From positions 62,001-126,000 of the forward strand of contig NZ_CP076444.2 in assembly GCF_020023735.2 (NCBI RefSeq): a stretch of DNA of 64,000 bases, read 5' to 3'. The notes under the pieces were generated by a model. That model searched no databases and was not told the origin of the DNA. It saw only the letters and a list, made by a program, of their open reading frames with translations. Origin of the DNA: Mycoavidus sp. HKI (GTDB lineage: Bacteria > Pseudomonadota > Gammaproteobacteria > Burkholderiales > Burkholderiaceae). The translations under genes were made by a program, and so were the position numbers. The stretch's first letter is position 1; every line of letters starts with the position of its first letter. Below, piece after piece: positions 1-8,568 of the stretch.

Positions 1-3000
1 TTCGGCAAGGGTAAACGCCTATAAATACCGCCAATGCCAGCCCAACGCACCCGGCCCCCAGAGGTCCAGGCTTTGGCGAGCGCTGCCGGGTTTGCATCAA
101 GATCCGCCACGGCGTAGCTGCCGTGCGATCCCGCTTCGCCCAGCGGTACGCCCGAATAAAACACGTCGCCAAGGCTGTGGGCTACGCTAGACGCATTTGG
201 CTCCGCTGCGGCCAACATCCGCGTCGCCTGTTCAAGTTTGCTGGTAAGCTCGAACACCGTTGCGGCAACGATCGCAAGTCGCACCTCCAACGCTTGCCGC
301 CCGACCTGGAGCGTATGGATCAAATCCGCGAAATTACAGTTGGGATTGCGGCCCAAGAAAGCTTGCATGTCCTGCAGGACGAGCGCCAGCTCATGTGGTG
401 TGCGCGCTGAAAATACGGCAACATACGGCGCACCGCCGCTCGCCGCCACGGGCAGGTCGCGGGCCGCTCCATCCGCTTGCTGATATTCCTCGACGATCAC
501 ATGCGCATTGACGCCGAAACCGTAACTGTTGATACCTGCCCGACGTGGCAACGGCTTGCCATCCGGGTCTCGTGCCGATTGCCAGGTATGATTGGCGGAA
601 CTGAGGCGAAAAGGAATCCCGGGCCAGCGGGCGGCCACGTCCTGCTCCCGAATGCCAGGCGTACCTGGGATCACACCATAGCGTATGGCAGACACGACCT
701 TGATGAGCGCCGCCATGCCCGAGGCAACTTCCGAGTGTCCAATCGAGGGCTTCAAGCCGCTTAACATGCAGTCCTGATGCGTCCAGCCATCGCCCACCAA
801 CGGCTCGAGCGCGGACCGCAAGGCGTCGACTTCAATATCATCGCCAGCCAGCGATCCCGTACCATGCGCTTCGATATAGCCGATCGTCTCGGCGGCGATT
901 CCGCTGTCGATAATGGCATCTCGGATCGCGGCCGCAATCCCCTGTTTATTAGGCACCGTGAGCGACGCCGCACTCCCGCCATGATTAACGCTGGTGCCTT
1001 TAATGACGGCATGAATGGTGTCATTGTCCTCGATCGCCTGCTCAAGCGGCTTGAGAATGACCATGCCCAGGGCCTCGGAACGTACATATCCGCTGGCTTC
1101 GGACTGGAAGGTCCGGGTCGCCTGGTCAGAACTCAAGAGCCCCATCGCGTGGTAGCTCTCGAAGTAATCCGGCGAGATCAGTAGATTGATACCACCCACG
1201 ATCGCCTGTTCACATTCTCGATAGCGGATCGCTCTGACCGCACGATGCAAGGCGACCAGCGACGACGAACAGGTCGTCTCGACGCATTCGCTCGGGCCAA
1301 ACAAGTCGAGCAAAAACGAGATCCGGTTTGGAATCATCGACGTCGCATGCCCGGTGACGAGATAGCCCTTGTTCCCCGCCCGCTTCGCCGCGTCGACCGC
1401 GTAGTTGTTCTGCGAGGCGGCGACGAAGACACCGCTGCGCCGCCGCCGGAATACCTCGGGCGCAATTCCCGCGTCTTCTAGCGCATGCCAGACGCAGGTC
1501 AGCATGAGGCGTTGCTGCGGATCCATCAGTTCAGCTTCCCGAGGCGAAATCCGGAAAAACGCCGGATCGAAATCAAACACGCCCAACATAAATCCGCCCC
1601 ATGCCGCCGCCAAGTCGGTCGCGTCTTGCGCCGCACCGCCGTTGTCACCCAGCAGGGCCGGCCGCGCAAGCGCAGCAGCAGAAATGCAGTTACGTCCGTT
1701 CACCACATGATCCCAGAAAGCCTCAACGGTATCCGCGAGCGGAAACTTACCCGCCATGCCGACGATTGCGATGTCATGTCGTTCGACGCCCCGCGCGCCA
1801 CCTTGGCCAGCGTGTTCCATCATACTTTCTCGATCAGTGCGCGCGGCTTTTGGCGGCGCATGTCGATCTGCGCCGTGCACCGACCCGGTATCCCGCGTGC
1901 GTGCCGTTCCCCCGGCAGATTCGGCGACGGCCAGTAGGCTAGGCGTGAGCACCAACTGGGCGATCTTCGATGGCGTTTCGTCGTGCGACAAGCTGGCGAC
2001 CGTGAGCTCGCAACCGAAAGTCCGGTTGAGGTTGGTGATAAACATATTCGCTGTGATCGAGTCACCGCCGATAGCGACAAAACGACTGTCAGCGCGAATA
2101 TTATCGACCCCGAGCAACCAGTGCCACTCGCTAATGATGTATTGCACCACCTCACCGCTGTCGGCGCTCTGCACACTGTTCGATGCCGAAACTGGACGCC
2201 GAGACAGTTCCTTCCGATCCAGCTTACCACTCGGTGTCAATGGAATCTGCTCAAGCTCAATAAAAAATGCCGGGACCATGTAGCCCGGCAAATGTTCACT
2301 GAGATAGATCCGAAGCGCCTCGCCCGACCAGCCGCTGGGCCGGGCGCTATCCGCCGGCACCCAGTAGGCCACTAGCTGACCACCCCCGGCATTCTCCTTA
2401 ACCACCACCACGGACTGGCGGATGCCCGGATAGGCGTCCAGGCGCGCCTCAATCTCACCCGTTTCCACCCGGTAGCCACGAATCTTCACTTGGTTGTCGA
2501 TGCGCCCAAGATGGGTGATGACACCCCATGCACGCCAGCAGGCGAGATCGCCCGTGCGATACAAACGGCCGCCGGGTTCAAATGGATTGGCAATGAATTT
2601 TTCGGCGGTGAGCGCCGGCTTGTTCAAGTAACCCTCGGCCAGCCCTGCGCCCGCGATGCAGAGCTCGCCTGGCTCGTCGATGCCGCACAAGCTCTGATCT
2701 TCCCGCATGATGTAGATGCGGGTATTGGCAATCGGCCGGCCGATGGACACGGGTTGCGCAAAATCCAGCTTATCGACGGTCGACCAAATCGTCGTCTCAG
2801 TCGGCCCGTACATGTTCCAAATCTCGCTGCGCGTCTGCGCGAAGAAGTTTTTCAATGTATCCGACAATGGCTCACCACCGCACAGAATCCGGACCTGTTC
2901 AGCATTCGACCAGCCCGCTTGAAAAAGCATCATCCAAGTCGCAGGTGTGGCCTGCATCATCGTCGGCTTGACCTGACCGATCAGCGCCATCAGCCGATGC

Positions 3001-3740
3001 GCGTCCGCCGCTGTCTGCGTCGGACAGAGCCAACAGCGACCTCCGCTGACAAGCGGCAGCAAGAGCTCCAGGCCGGAAATGTCGAAGCAATGCGTGGTCA
3101 CGGCGAGCAGCACATCATCGTCTGCCATGCCAGGCATCTCCGCCATCGACAGCAGAAAATTGGTCAGCGCAGCGTGGTTGATCATCACGCCCTTGGGCTG
3201 CCCTGTGCTGCCCGACGTATAGATCACGTAGGCTAATTGTCCATCTACCAAGGCTTGCGTGGTTGGTTGGGCCGGGCTCATCCTAATCCGCGACCACTGT
3301 GCGTCGATCACGATGCACTCGCATCTTCCGCCCGCCAAGGCAGTTGCGGTTTCTTCGAGCACGCCATGCGTGAGGATCAGCAAAGTGCCGCTATCCGCCA
3401 GCATGTCGCGCAGCCGCTGTTCCGGATATGCTGGGTCGAGCGGCACATAAGCGCCACCCGCCTTAGCGACGGCCAACATCGCCACCACTAGATCAACCGA
3501 ACGGTTCATAAAGATCGAAACCCGGGCACCCAGCGCGACGCCCCGCTCAACTAGGTAGCCCGCCAATTGTGAGCTGCGCCAGTCCAGGTCTGCATAATTC
3601 AAGTGTCGATCGCCATCGCTGATGGCGATCGCATGCGGTCGAGTGCGCACTATCGACCCAAAAATATGGTGAAATCCCACATCGATGGGGAAGTCCCGCG
3701 ATGTCTGGTTCGATGCCTGAGAAACAAGGTCAGCCCGCAT
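1..3740 (-). CDS. Hybrid NRPS/PKS megasynthase, N-terminal part (A-PCP-KS), cut by the left edge
   Basis: An open minus-strand frame of about 1246 codons starts at ATG 3740 and runs off the window. It begins directly with an NRPS adenylation domain, with the ATP-binding motif TSGSTG at residues 175-180 and the YGPTE motif further on. A carrier domain follows with GGDS, its phosphopantetheine serine being residue 561. A ketosynthase starts near residue 655, with active-site Cys824 in TCSSS, His959 in EAHGTG and His1002 in IGHSE, so it looks catalytically competent. The specificity positions read from alignment to GrsA are D-I-L-Q-L-G-M-I-W, almost the known glycine code, so glycine is the inferred substrate. 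No condensation domain precedes the A domain, so it could be a starter module or could accept a chain from another protein. No AT domain is visible in the readable part, which fits a trans-AT system. The start has an AGGA ribosome site and overlaps the upstream AT gene by 11 bp. The product is unknown. Confidence 0.92.
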   Translation of the reverse strand, partial: MRADLVSQASNQTSRDFPIDVGFHHIFGSIVRTRPHAIAISDGDRHLNYADLDWRSSQLAGYLVERGVALGARVSIFMNRSVDLVVAMLAVAKAGGAYVPLDPAYPEQRLRDMLADSGTLLILTHGVLEETATALAGGRCECIVIDAQWSRIRMSPAQPTTQALVDGQLAYVIYTSGSTGQPKGVMINHAALTNFLLSMAEMPGMADDDVLLAVTTHCFDISGLELLLPLVSGGRCWLCPTQTAADAHRLMALIGQVKPTMMQATPATWMMLFQAGWSNAEQVRILCGGEPLSDTLKNFFAQTRSEIWNMYGPTETTIWSTVDKLDFAQPVSIGRPIANTRIYIMREDQSLCGIDEPGELCIAGAGLAEGYLNKPALTAEKFIANPFEPGGRLYRTGDLACWRAWGVITHLGRIDNQVKIRGYRVETGEIEARLDAYPGIRQSVVVVKENAGGGQLVAYWVPADSARPSGWSGEALRIYLSEHLPGYMVPAFFIELEQIPLTPSGKLDRKELSRRPVSASNSVQSADSGEVVQYIISEWHWLLGVDNIRADSRFVAIGGDSITANMFITNLNRTFGCELTVASLSHDETPSKIAQLVLTPSLLAVAESAGGTARTRDTGSVHGADRHAPPKAARTDRESMMEHAGQGGARGVERHDIAIVGMAGKFPLADTVEAFWDHVVNGRNCISAAALARPALLGDNGGAAQDATDLAAAWGGFMLGVFDFDPAFFRISPREAELMDPQQRLMLTCVWHALEDAGIAPEVFRRRRSGVFVAASQNNYAVDAAKRAGNKGYLVTGHATSMIPNRISFLLDLFGPSECVETTCSSSLVALHRAVRAIRYRECEQAIVGGINLLISPDYFESYHAMGLLSSDQATRTFQSEASGYVRSEALGMVILKPLEQAIEDNDTIHAVIKGTSVNHGGSAASLTVPNKQGIAAAIRDAIIDSGIAAETIGYIEAHGTGSLAGDDIEVDALRSALEPLVGDGWTHQDCMLSGLKPSIGHSEVASGMAALIKVVSAIRYGVIPGTPGIREQDVAARWPGIPFRLSSANHTWQSARDPDGKPLPRRAGINSYGFGVNAHVIVEEYQQADGAARDLPVAASGGAPYVAVFSARTPHELALVLQDMQAFLGRNPNCNFADLIHTLQVGRQALEVRLAIVAATVFELTSKLEQATRMLAAAEPNASSVAHSLGDVFYSGVPLGEAGSHGSYAVADLDANPAALAKAWTSGGRVRWAGIGGIYRRLPLP

Positions 3741-5628
3741 GATGGTAGTCCTGTCTGAGCTCGTGCAACAAGCTGGAAAGGCTCGCCACGTCCTTTCCAA
3801 ACCGATTGATCGCATGGTGATATCGCTTGGAATCAAGCTCTGTGTACTTGATGAAATTGGCCAGGGAACCCGTCGCACTCAGGTCTACAAAGACGTTCGG
3901 TGAGGTCCCCAATGCGAGTCCCCGAATCAGTGCATGAAAATCCACCTTCTTGCGGACGATGTTCCAGATATACTCACCCGGGTTGAGCAGATCACGCGCT
4001 TCGACCGTACGCCCGTAAGTAGACGAGTAATAAGGTATACGAGGAGGACGCATTTCCATGCCATCGGCGAGCGCCATGACCTTAGCCCTGACGAACTCGA
4101 GATGGCTCGAATGAAATGGGTACAGGACCGGCAGCTCGAGCGACAGAACATCCATCTCGCTCAAGCTGGTTTTCACGCGATCCAGTGCGGCCCTAGGGCC
4201 AGCAACGCAGAAGTTTTCAGCGAAGTTAACAGCAGCCAGTTCAACGCCCTGATAGACGTCCGGATAGCGGTCGAAATGAGCAAGCGGCGCCAGTACACTC
4301 AGCATGCCGCCTAGCGCACAATCGTTGGCCAGGACTTGCGCCTGCCGCATGGTCAGACGTAATCCGTCCTCCCAGGATAGGCAGCCGGCCACCGTCAGCC
4401 CGATGTACTCGCCGAGGCTATAGCCCAGCACAGCCCCCGGTTCAATGCCTGCGGCGCGCATCACTGCCGTCAGACTGTACCCTATACTGAAGAGAGCTGG
4501 GTGGGTGTGAAGAATCGCATTGAACGGATCGTAGATCTGGCGGCGGTCATCGTACATAATCGGCACCAGCGATTGCCCAAGTTCCGGCTGGACGAGCGCG
4601 CTGCATGCGTCCAACTGTCGACGGAAGACAGGATTCTCGTCGTATAGCTGCCGCCCCATTTGGAAGTATTGAGTTCCCTGGCCGCCATACATGAAGACCG
4701 TGCCGTTCGTGCCGTGTGTCTTGAGCGGTGCTGCCACAGGATCGTTGACGATCGGCATCGGCGTCTTCATGATCGAACTGGTCAGCTTTGTCAGGACGGC
4801 ACCGGGGCCGATCTGCTCGATGTTGCGGCAGTTCCGGGCCAACAGCCAGGAAATCGTTTCATACCATTTCACCGGACTTGAGATTTGCTGACTGAGCAGA
4901 CTGGCATAGTCATCGCGCGGATACGGACGAGCTGTAACATTCGCAATCACATCGGTTTTCAGGGGACGCAGTTCGAAGCCAGCGAGATAGTCGGAGAATT
5001 GTCGCTCAACCTCCGTCATGTAGCGCGAATGGAATGCGGCGCTCACGTCCAGCGGGATGTACCTGGCCCCGGCCTGTTCGAAGATCAATCTCGTCTCACT
5101 CGAATGGATGTCATCGTAAAGACCGGAGAGGATGATCTGATCGCCAGAGTTGATGTTGGCAAGATCGACCGCCTCCAGGTTGGATGTTAGTAAAAGGTCG
5201 CGCACCCTCTCAACGCTCAATCCGATAATTGCCACCATCGCCCCCTTCGGAGCCTGGCTCATTAGCTGGCCCCGGCGTTGGACCAGTTTAAGGCCGGTCG
5301 AAAAATCGAAGGCCCCGGCAGCGAAGAGCGCGCAATACTCTCCCAAAGAATGACCTGCAAGATATCTCACGCCGTCGGCATGACCTTTGCGGGCTTGAGC
5401 CAAGTACATCAGTGCGCCGACTGTGTACAGAGCAGGCTGTGTGTATTCGGTCTTGCTGAGCACCCGATCTCGATCCTCTAGGCAAAGCGCCTTGATCGAA
5501 TAACCCAGAATTTCATCCGCTTGCCGTACGTAATCAGGAAACTCGTCGAAAACGTCCCGCCCCATCCCCTTGTATTGAGCGCCCTGACCAGGAAACACAT
5601 AAGCTGCATTCATCTTAGCAAACCCCAT
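3730..5628 (-). CDS. Trans-acting acyltransferase / acyl hydrolase didomain protein
   Basis: The 632-residue protein has two tandem malonyl-transferase-fold domains that would serve a trans-AT polyketide synthase. Domain 1 (residues about 9-290) has the nucleophile motif GHSLG (Ser94), the carboxylate-binding Arg119 and His200, like malonyl-specific trans-ATs. Domain 2 (about 311-610) has GYSLG (Ser404) and His506. The residue 25 positions after the serine, Arg119 in domain 1, is Gln429 here. Arg-to-Gln replacement is the known mark of the acyl hydrolases that clear stalled chains from carrier proteins. I therefore read the protein as AT-AH. It lies directly upstream of, and overlaps, the NRPS/PKS gene. 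The start is uncertain: ATG 5628, or ATG 5613, which puts the family's AYVFPGQG motif near the N-terminus (627 aa). Confidence 0.93.
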   Translation of the reverse strand: MGFAKMNAAYVFPGQGAQYKGMGRDVFDEFPDYVRQADEILGYSIKALCLEDRDRVLSKTEYTQPALYTVGALMYLAQARKGHADGVRYLAGHSLGEYCALFAAGAFDFSTGLKLVQRRGQLMSQAPKGAMVAIIGLSVERVRDLLLTSNLEAVDLANINSGDQIILSGLYDDIHSSETRLIFEQAGARYIPLDVSAAFHSRYMTEVERQFSDYLAGFELRPLKTDVIANVTARPYPRDDYASLLSQQISSPVKWYETISWLLARNCRNIEQIGPGAVLTKLTSSIMKTPMPIVNDPVAAPLKTHGTNGTVFMYGGQGTQYFQMGRQLYDENPVFRRQLDACSALVQPELGQSLVPIMYDDRRQIYDPFNAILHTHPALFSIGYSLTAVMRAAGIEPGAVLGYSLGEYIGLTVAGCLSWEDGLRLTMRQAQVLANDCALGGMLSVLAPLAHFDRYPDVYQGVELAAVNFAENFCVAGPRAALDRVKTSLSEMDVLSLELPVLYPFHSSHLEFVRAKVMALADGMEMRPPRIPYYSSTYGRTVEARDLLNPGEYIWNIVRKKVDFHALIRGLALGTSPNVFVDLSATGSLANFIKYTELDSKRYHHAINRFGKDVASLSSLLHELRQDYHHAG

Positions 5629-6660
5629 TGAGATATCGGCACGTCATCCTCACCTTGCATGGCTCACCCAATGCGTGGCAACAGACAGTCGACCAGCACG
5701 GCGCCAAGAGTCAGCATCGTAAGTAACGGCGTCTCCGACTTTGAAGTACTTCGATCTATCGGAACAGGTCCAACATTACGCCCGTAACAGGCGCACAAAT
5801 AAATACAGAATGCTTTGCTGCAGGGTCACCGAATGCGCGCTTTTGCGATGTCAATATTGTTTGTCTCGCGTGCCGCATTACCCAAGGTCAGCAAATGTTC
5901 ACTAAACATCAGAATCGCGTTAATCTGCGCGTACCAGTATCAATAAGACAAGCGCCACGAGTAGCGACAGTGGCCCTGCGCCTGATCCACAGCTGGCCCG
6001 CTACGACGATTTCTCCAACCATTTGCAATTTCGACGCCACCGCGCGCTGCAAAAACGGAAGCTTCTGTTCAGAGTAATCTGTTTCCATCAACTGTCTCCT
6101 GAGGAAAATTATTATAGTTATAAAGCTATAGCGTGATTGCCTAATATAGCCACAATCACTGGGAATTACCTAGGATTGCGCCAAGTCTTAACTTATTTAA
6201 AGCTCTTCATTTAGATGCATATCGAACTCAAAACAGTGGCGCGATAGGCACAACTTATACGTAAATTCCCTCTCCTAATCTGCTACGCTGGAAATATATA
6301 ATTTGTTTTAGATTATCCTACAATGAGGTCTGTCGTCAATAACAAACGCCATAAATAGCAGGGCGATCGCGCTATAAAAGCATTGCATTTGGCCAGAGAA
6401 AGAAACCAGTATTAAAGTGATCGGCATTCCATCAAATGAGGGGCCTATTGCAGAAATTAAAACTATAGTCGATACAGGAAAGTACAAGTGGATCTAGCTT
6501 GCTTTGGCCATAGAGCTATTCCAGTGCCCGGACAACAGGGCTATTTAGAAACGCATGGACTTGGGAACGACGCTGCCTAAACCATTAGGCCGTGCTATAG
6601 CGTTGGTATGAACGTCGATTCTATCGTGCTCGTGTATCGCACGGATGCTTTAAAAGAAAA
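5629..6660. other. AT-rich, largely gene-free region upstream of the polyketide genes
   Basis: About 1 kb between the acyltransferase gene and the tRNA fragment. Apart from one small candidate gene (5909-6088, minus) I see no coding sequence of convincing length. From about 6090 to 6660 the sequence is clearly richer in A and T than the polyketide genes. It probably carries the promoter of the polyketide operon, but I cannot point to a convincing -35/-10 pair. It could also hold decayed genes. Confidence 0.5.
5909..6088 (-). CDS. Small hypothetical protein, candidate first gene upstream of the AT gene
   Basis: A 59-codon frame starts at ATG 6088, preceded by CAGGAGA about seven bases upstream, an excellent ribosome-binding site and better than that of the AT gene. 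The predicted peptide begins METDYSEQKLPF, is rich in Arg and Val in its second half, and has no motif I recognise. A second short frame of about 27 codons (FSEHLLTLGN...) begins in TGATG overlap at its stop. This could be two coupled micro-genes or one gene broken by a frameshift. The ORF on the opposite strand (5895-6077) lacks a comparable ribosome site. Whether it is a real gene is unsure. Confidence 0.4.
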   Translation of the reverse strand: METDYSEQKLPFLQRAVASKLQMVGEIVVAGQLWIRRRATVATRGACLIDTGTRRLTRF

Positions 6661-6661
6661 A

Positions 6662-6673
6662 TCCCCCACATAA
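6662..6673 (+). repeat. 12-bp direct repeat, copy 1
   Basis: TCCCCCACATAA occurs here and again at 6859-6870. The two copies bracket the tRNA fragment and its terminator. It may be a trace of a duplication or insertion event. Confidence 0.5.
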
Positions 6674-6674
6674 G

Positions 6675-6708
6675 GAAAAGCCCCGCAGCAAAAAATTGCT
6701 GAGAGGCT
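6675..6708 (-). terminator. Intrinsic terminator behind the tRNA-Arg fragment
   Basis: Read on the minus strand, 6708-6696 pairs with 6691-6679 (ends AGCC/GGCT, inner CAGCAA/TTGCTG, with mismatches between), with an A/T-only loop and a T tract at 6679-6676. It lies ten bases beyond the CCA end of the tRNA fragment, so it is probably that gene's original terminator. Confidence 0.7.
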
Positions 6709-6717
6709 TATAAACAC

Positions 6718-6762
6718 TGGCGCGGCTGGCAGGATTCGAACCCACGACCCCTTGGTTCGTAG
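6718..6762 (-). pseudogene. 3' fragment of a tRNA-Arg(ACG) gene
   Basis: Read on the minus strand, 6762-6718 holds the anticodon-loop bases CTACGAA, the 3' anticodon stem CCAAG, a complete T arm with loop TTCGAAT, the acceptor strand CAGCCGC, discriminator G and an encoded CCA. The 5' half (acceptor, D arm, 5' anticodon stem) is missing. Bases upstream of 6762 do not pair with the anticodon stem, so this cannot make a functional tRNA. As I recall the Burkholderiaceae tRNA-Arg(ACG), the fragment matches its 3' half. Fragments that break in the anticodon loop are typical of attachment sites left by tRNA-targeting integrases. No integrase gene is visible. Confidence 0.75.
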
Positions 6763-6858
6763 TTATGTCGTCAACGCTAAGTTGTTGATTTTTAACGATA
6801 TTAATTGATTGCTCCTTACCATATTTTGCACTCTTTTGTACCGTTTTTAGCAGTCGAG

Positions 6859-6870
6859 TCCCCCACATAA
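6859..6870 (+). repeat. 12-bp direct repeat, copy 2
   Basis: Second copy of TCCCCCACATAA, ten bases before the left inverted repeat of the insertion sequence. Confidence 0.5.
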
Positions 6871-6879
6871 AATCTTTTC

Positions 6880-6899
6880 TAACCTGAATTCGGGATAAG
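6880..6899 (+). repeat. Left terminal inverted repeat of the IS982-like element
   Basis: TAACCTGAATTCGGGATAAG pairs with the right end with two mismatches. Confidence 0.8.
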
Positions 6900-7011
6900 G
6901 AAATGCAGAGGTAAGGGAAGAAATTTTTCTAGAAAATGAAGCGGGCACTGAGTATTTCGAAGAGAATATAAGTTTTGCGAACAGAAACCTCTAAGAAAAA
7001 ACGGAGCGCCC

Positions 7012-7887
7012 GTGGATAATCTTACAGAACTTTATTGCTTGATGGATGATTTTTGCAAAGAATTTGAGCCGGAGCTCAACAAAAAGTTGTTATCTAGCGG
7101 AAAACGCAAACGCTTGCGTGCTACAAGCCTATCTTTAGCAGAACTGATGACGCTAGTCGTGCTTTTTCATCAAATTCGCTATCGGCAATTCAAGTCATTC
7201 TACAGCAATCATGTTTGCCAGCATCTGCGTGAAGCCTTTCCGAATCTGCCTTCGTATAATCGCTGTATTGAACTGCTACCACGCTGTAACCTTGCTTTGG
7301 CCGCTCTGTTTGAAACCCTCAAAGGGCAATGTTCAGGGATTTCTATTGCAGACTCTACGCCTATTGCAGTGTGCGACAATCTGCGTATTAGTCGCCACCG
7401 TGTATTTGACGGCATGGCAGCGCGTGGTAAGAGTTCCACAGGATGGTTCTTTGGCTTCAAGCTGCATGCAATCATTAATCACCAGGGTGAACTGCTGAGT
7501 ATTCGACTCACGCCGGGTAATGTCGATGATCGTAAGCCTTTGCCTGAACTAGCGCACTCACTGTTCGGCACACTTTATGCGGATAAAGGATATCTTTCAA
7601 AAAAACTCTCGCAGACCTTAAAAGAACTCGGCATTGATCTGATTACCAAGGTTCGACGCAATATGAAGCGCGTTACCTTGTCTGCTTTCGATCAAGCTTT
7701 ATTGTGCCGCCGTTCAATTATCGAAACCGTCTTTGATGAACTGAAAAATCTTTGCCAGATTGAGCATACTCGACATCGCTCTCCTATTAATTTTGCCGTC
7801 AACTTACTCAGCGGCATCATCGCTTACTGCCTTATGCCAAATAAGCCTAAACTCCCTTTGGGACCTTGCCAGAATGCGTTGGCTTAA
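7012..7887 (+). CDS. IS982-family transposase
   Basis: The 291-residue DDE transposase would cut and move the insertion sequence around it. The N-terminus (LYCLMDDFCKEFEP) and the helical segment SLAELMTLVVLFHQ are typical of IS982 transposases. The acidic triad is visible as Asp in IADSTPIAVC, Asp in YADKGYLS and Glu in IETVFDELKN. The length is normal for the family and no frameshift is seen, so the enzyme may be active. The start codon appears to be GTG at 7012, with a GGAG about eight bases upstream. The only neighbours within the element are its inverted repeats. Confidence 0.93.
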   Translation: MDNLTELYCLMDDFCKEFEPELNKKLLSSGKRKRLRATSLSLAELMTLVVLFHQIRYRQFKSFYSNHVCQHLREAFPNLPSYNRCIELLPRCNLALAALFETLKGQCSGISIADSTPIAVCDNLRISRHRVFDGMAARGKSSTGWFFGFKLHAIINHQGELLSIRLTPGNVDDRKPLPELAHSLFGTLYADKGYLSKKLSQTLKELGIDLITKVRRNMKRVTLSAFDQALLCRRSIIETVFDELKNLCQIEHTRHRSPINFAVNLLSGIIAYCLMPNKPKLPLGPCQNALA

Positions 7888-7902
7888 CCCGAATTGAGGT
7901 TA
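7883..7902 (-). repeat. Right terminal inverted repeat of the IS982-like element
   Basis: The reverse complement reads TAACCTCAATTCGGGTTAAG. The transposase stop codon (7885-7887) lies inside this repeat. Confidence 0.8.
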
Positions 7903-7965
7903 AAAGTAGAAAAAATGCCACAATTTTGATGTTGATTAGGAAGTCGTGCGGTGAAGAAAAATTTA

Positions 7966-8568
7966 TTAAAGTGATTCGTCCGTGCCAGAACTATTTTCTT
8001 TTTGTTGCGCCCGCAACTCAGCCAGCATATTACAAAACAACGCACCTTGTTCGATTGCATCATCAAGTGCAACATGAGTATGCGGATGCGCATCAAACCA
8101 ATGGGCTGGAAAACGCGGTTTAATGCATTTCCTGTAAGGCAAGCCCGTCATAGCAAAGGCCAGCGTTTTAATATCAAGCGCCGACCAAGAAAAAGGGCAA
8201 CGGCCAACAAAACGCATCATGTACCAAAACATGAAGGTAAAATCAAAACCCGCAGGAAATGCCACAAACACCGGTTTACCCGGCAATGCTTCAACCCATG
8301 CAACATAGTCCGCGAGGGCTTTTTCCGGCGTCTGCAAGCTCTGCCGACTGGCAGCCCATGCCTGGGGCTGTGTTTTCCACCAAGCGGCCTGCACGGGGTG
8401 CGCAGTCGCTTCTGGCAGCGTTTCAAGATTGGCACTAAAAGTTGCCACTAGACGTTTATCTGAAGTGTAGGCTGCTGAAGCAAAGCTTAGCATTGAATGT
8501 GGTCCAGGAATTGGGCCATCCGCTTCAACATCCGTACTTACGTAAATTTCTTCTATTGCATTATTCAT
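7966..8568 (-). CDS. DEDDh-type 3'-5' exonuclease (RNase T/oligoribonuclease-like fold)
   Basis: The protein has 200 residues when started at ATG 8568. The first acidic pair is in STDVEADGP, a third Asp is in FDFTFMFW, and the final His/Asp are in [12 protein letters not shown], which is the DEDDh exonuclease pattern. It would remove nucleotides from the 3' end of RNA or DNA. The substrate cannot be told from sequence. The start is fixed by context: ATG 8568 overlaps the stop of the SET-domain gene as ATGA, pointing to translational coupling. A longer ORF starts at 8595 but would overlap the SET gene by 31 bp. It ends 63 bp from the insertion sequence. Confidence 0.85.
   Translation of the reverse strand: MNNAIEEIYVSTDVEADGPIPGPHSMLSFASAAYTSDKRLVATFSANLETLPEATAHPVQAAWWKTQPQAWAASRQSLQTPEKALADYVAWVEALPGKPVFVAFPAGFDFTFMFWYMMRFVGRCPFSWSALDIKTLAFAMTGLPYRKCIKPRFPAHWFDAHPHTHVALDDAIEQGALFCNMLAELRAQQKENSSGTDESL

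Larger units (their letters stand above)
6880..7902 (+). mobile_element. IS982-family insertion sequence, complete
   Basis: A unit of about 1.02 kb has one intact transposase gene and terminal inverted repeats. The left end 6880-6899 and the reverse complement of 7883-7902 match at 18 of 20 positions (TAACCTxAATTCGGGxTAAG). No target duplication is obvious: the left flank ends in CTTTTC and the right flank begins AAAGTA. The copy may be old, or its flanks may have been rearranged. Confidence 0.85.

Noticed and set aside
123..3491. Many short plus-strand open frames across the left 3.5 kb
   Set aside because: They are shadows of the minus-strand NRPS/PKS frame, which has all expected motifs in one continuous frame.
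5895..6077. A 60-codon plus-strand frame
   Set aside because: It has no ribosome site and lies opposite a frame with a much better one.
6410..6495. Short plus-strand stretch with an aspartic-protease-like VDTG
   Set aside because: Too short, no start or continuation, and stops soon after; likely chance or unrecognisable decay.
6650..6868. A 72-codon minus-strand frame with a hydrophobic end
   Set aside because: It runs through the tRNA fragment and its terminator, so it is not a protein gene.
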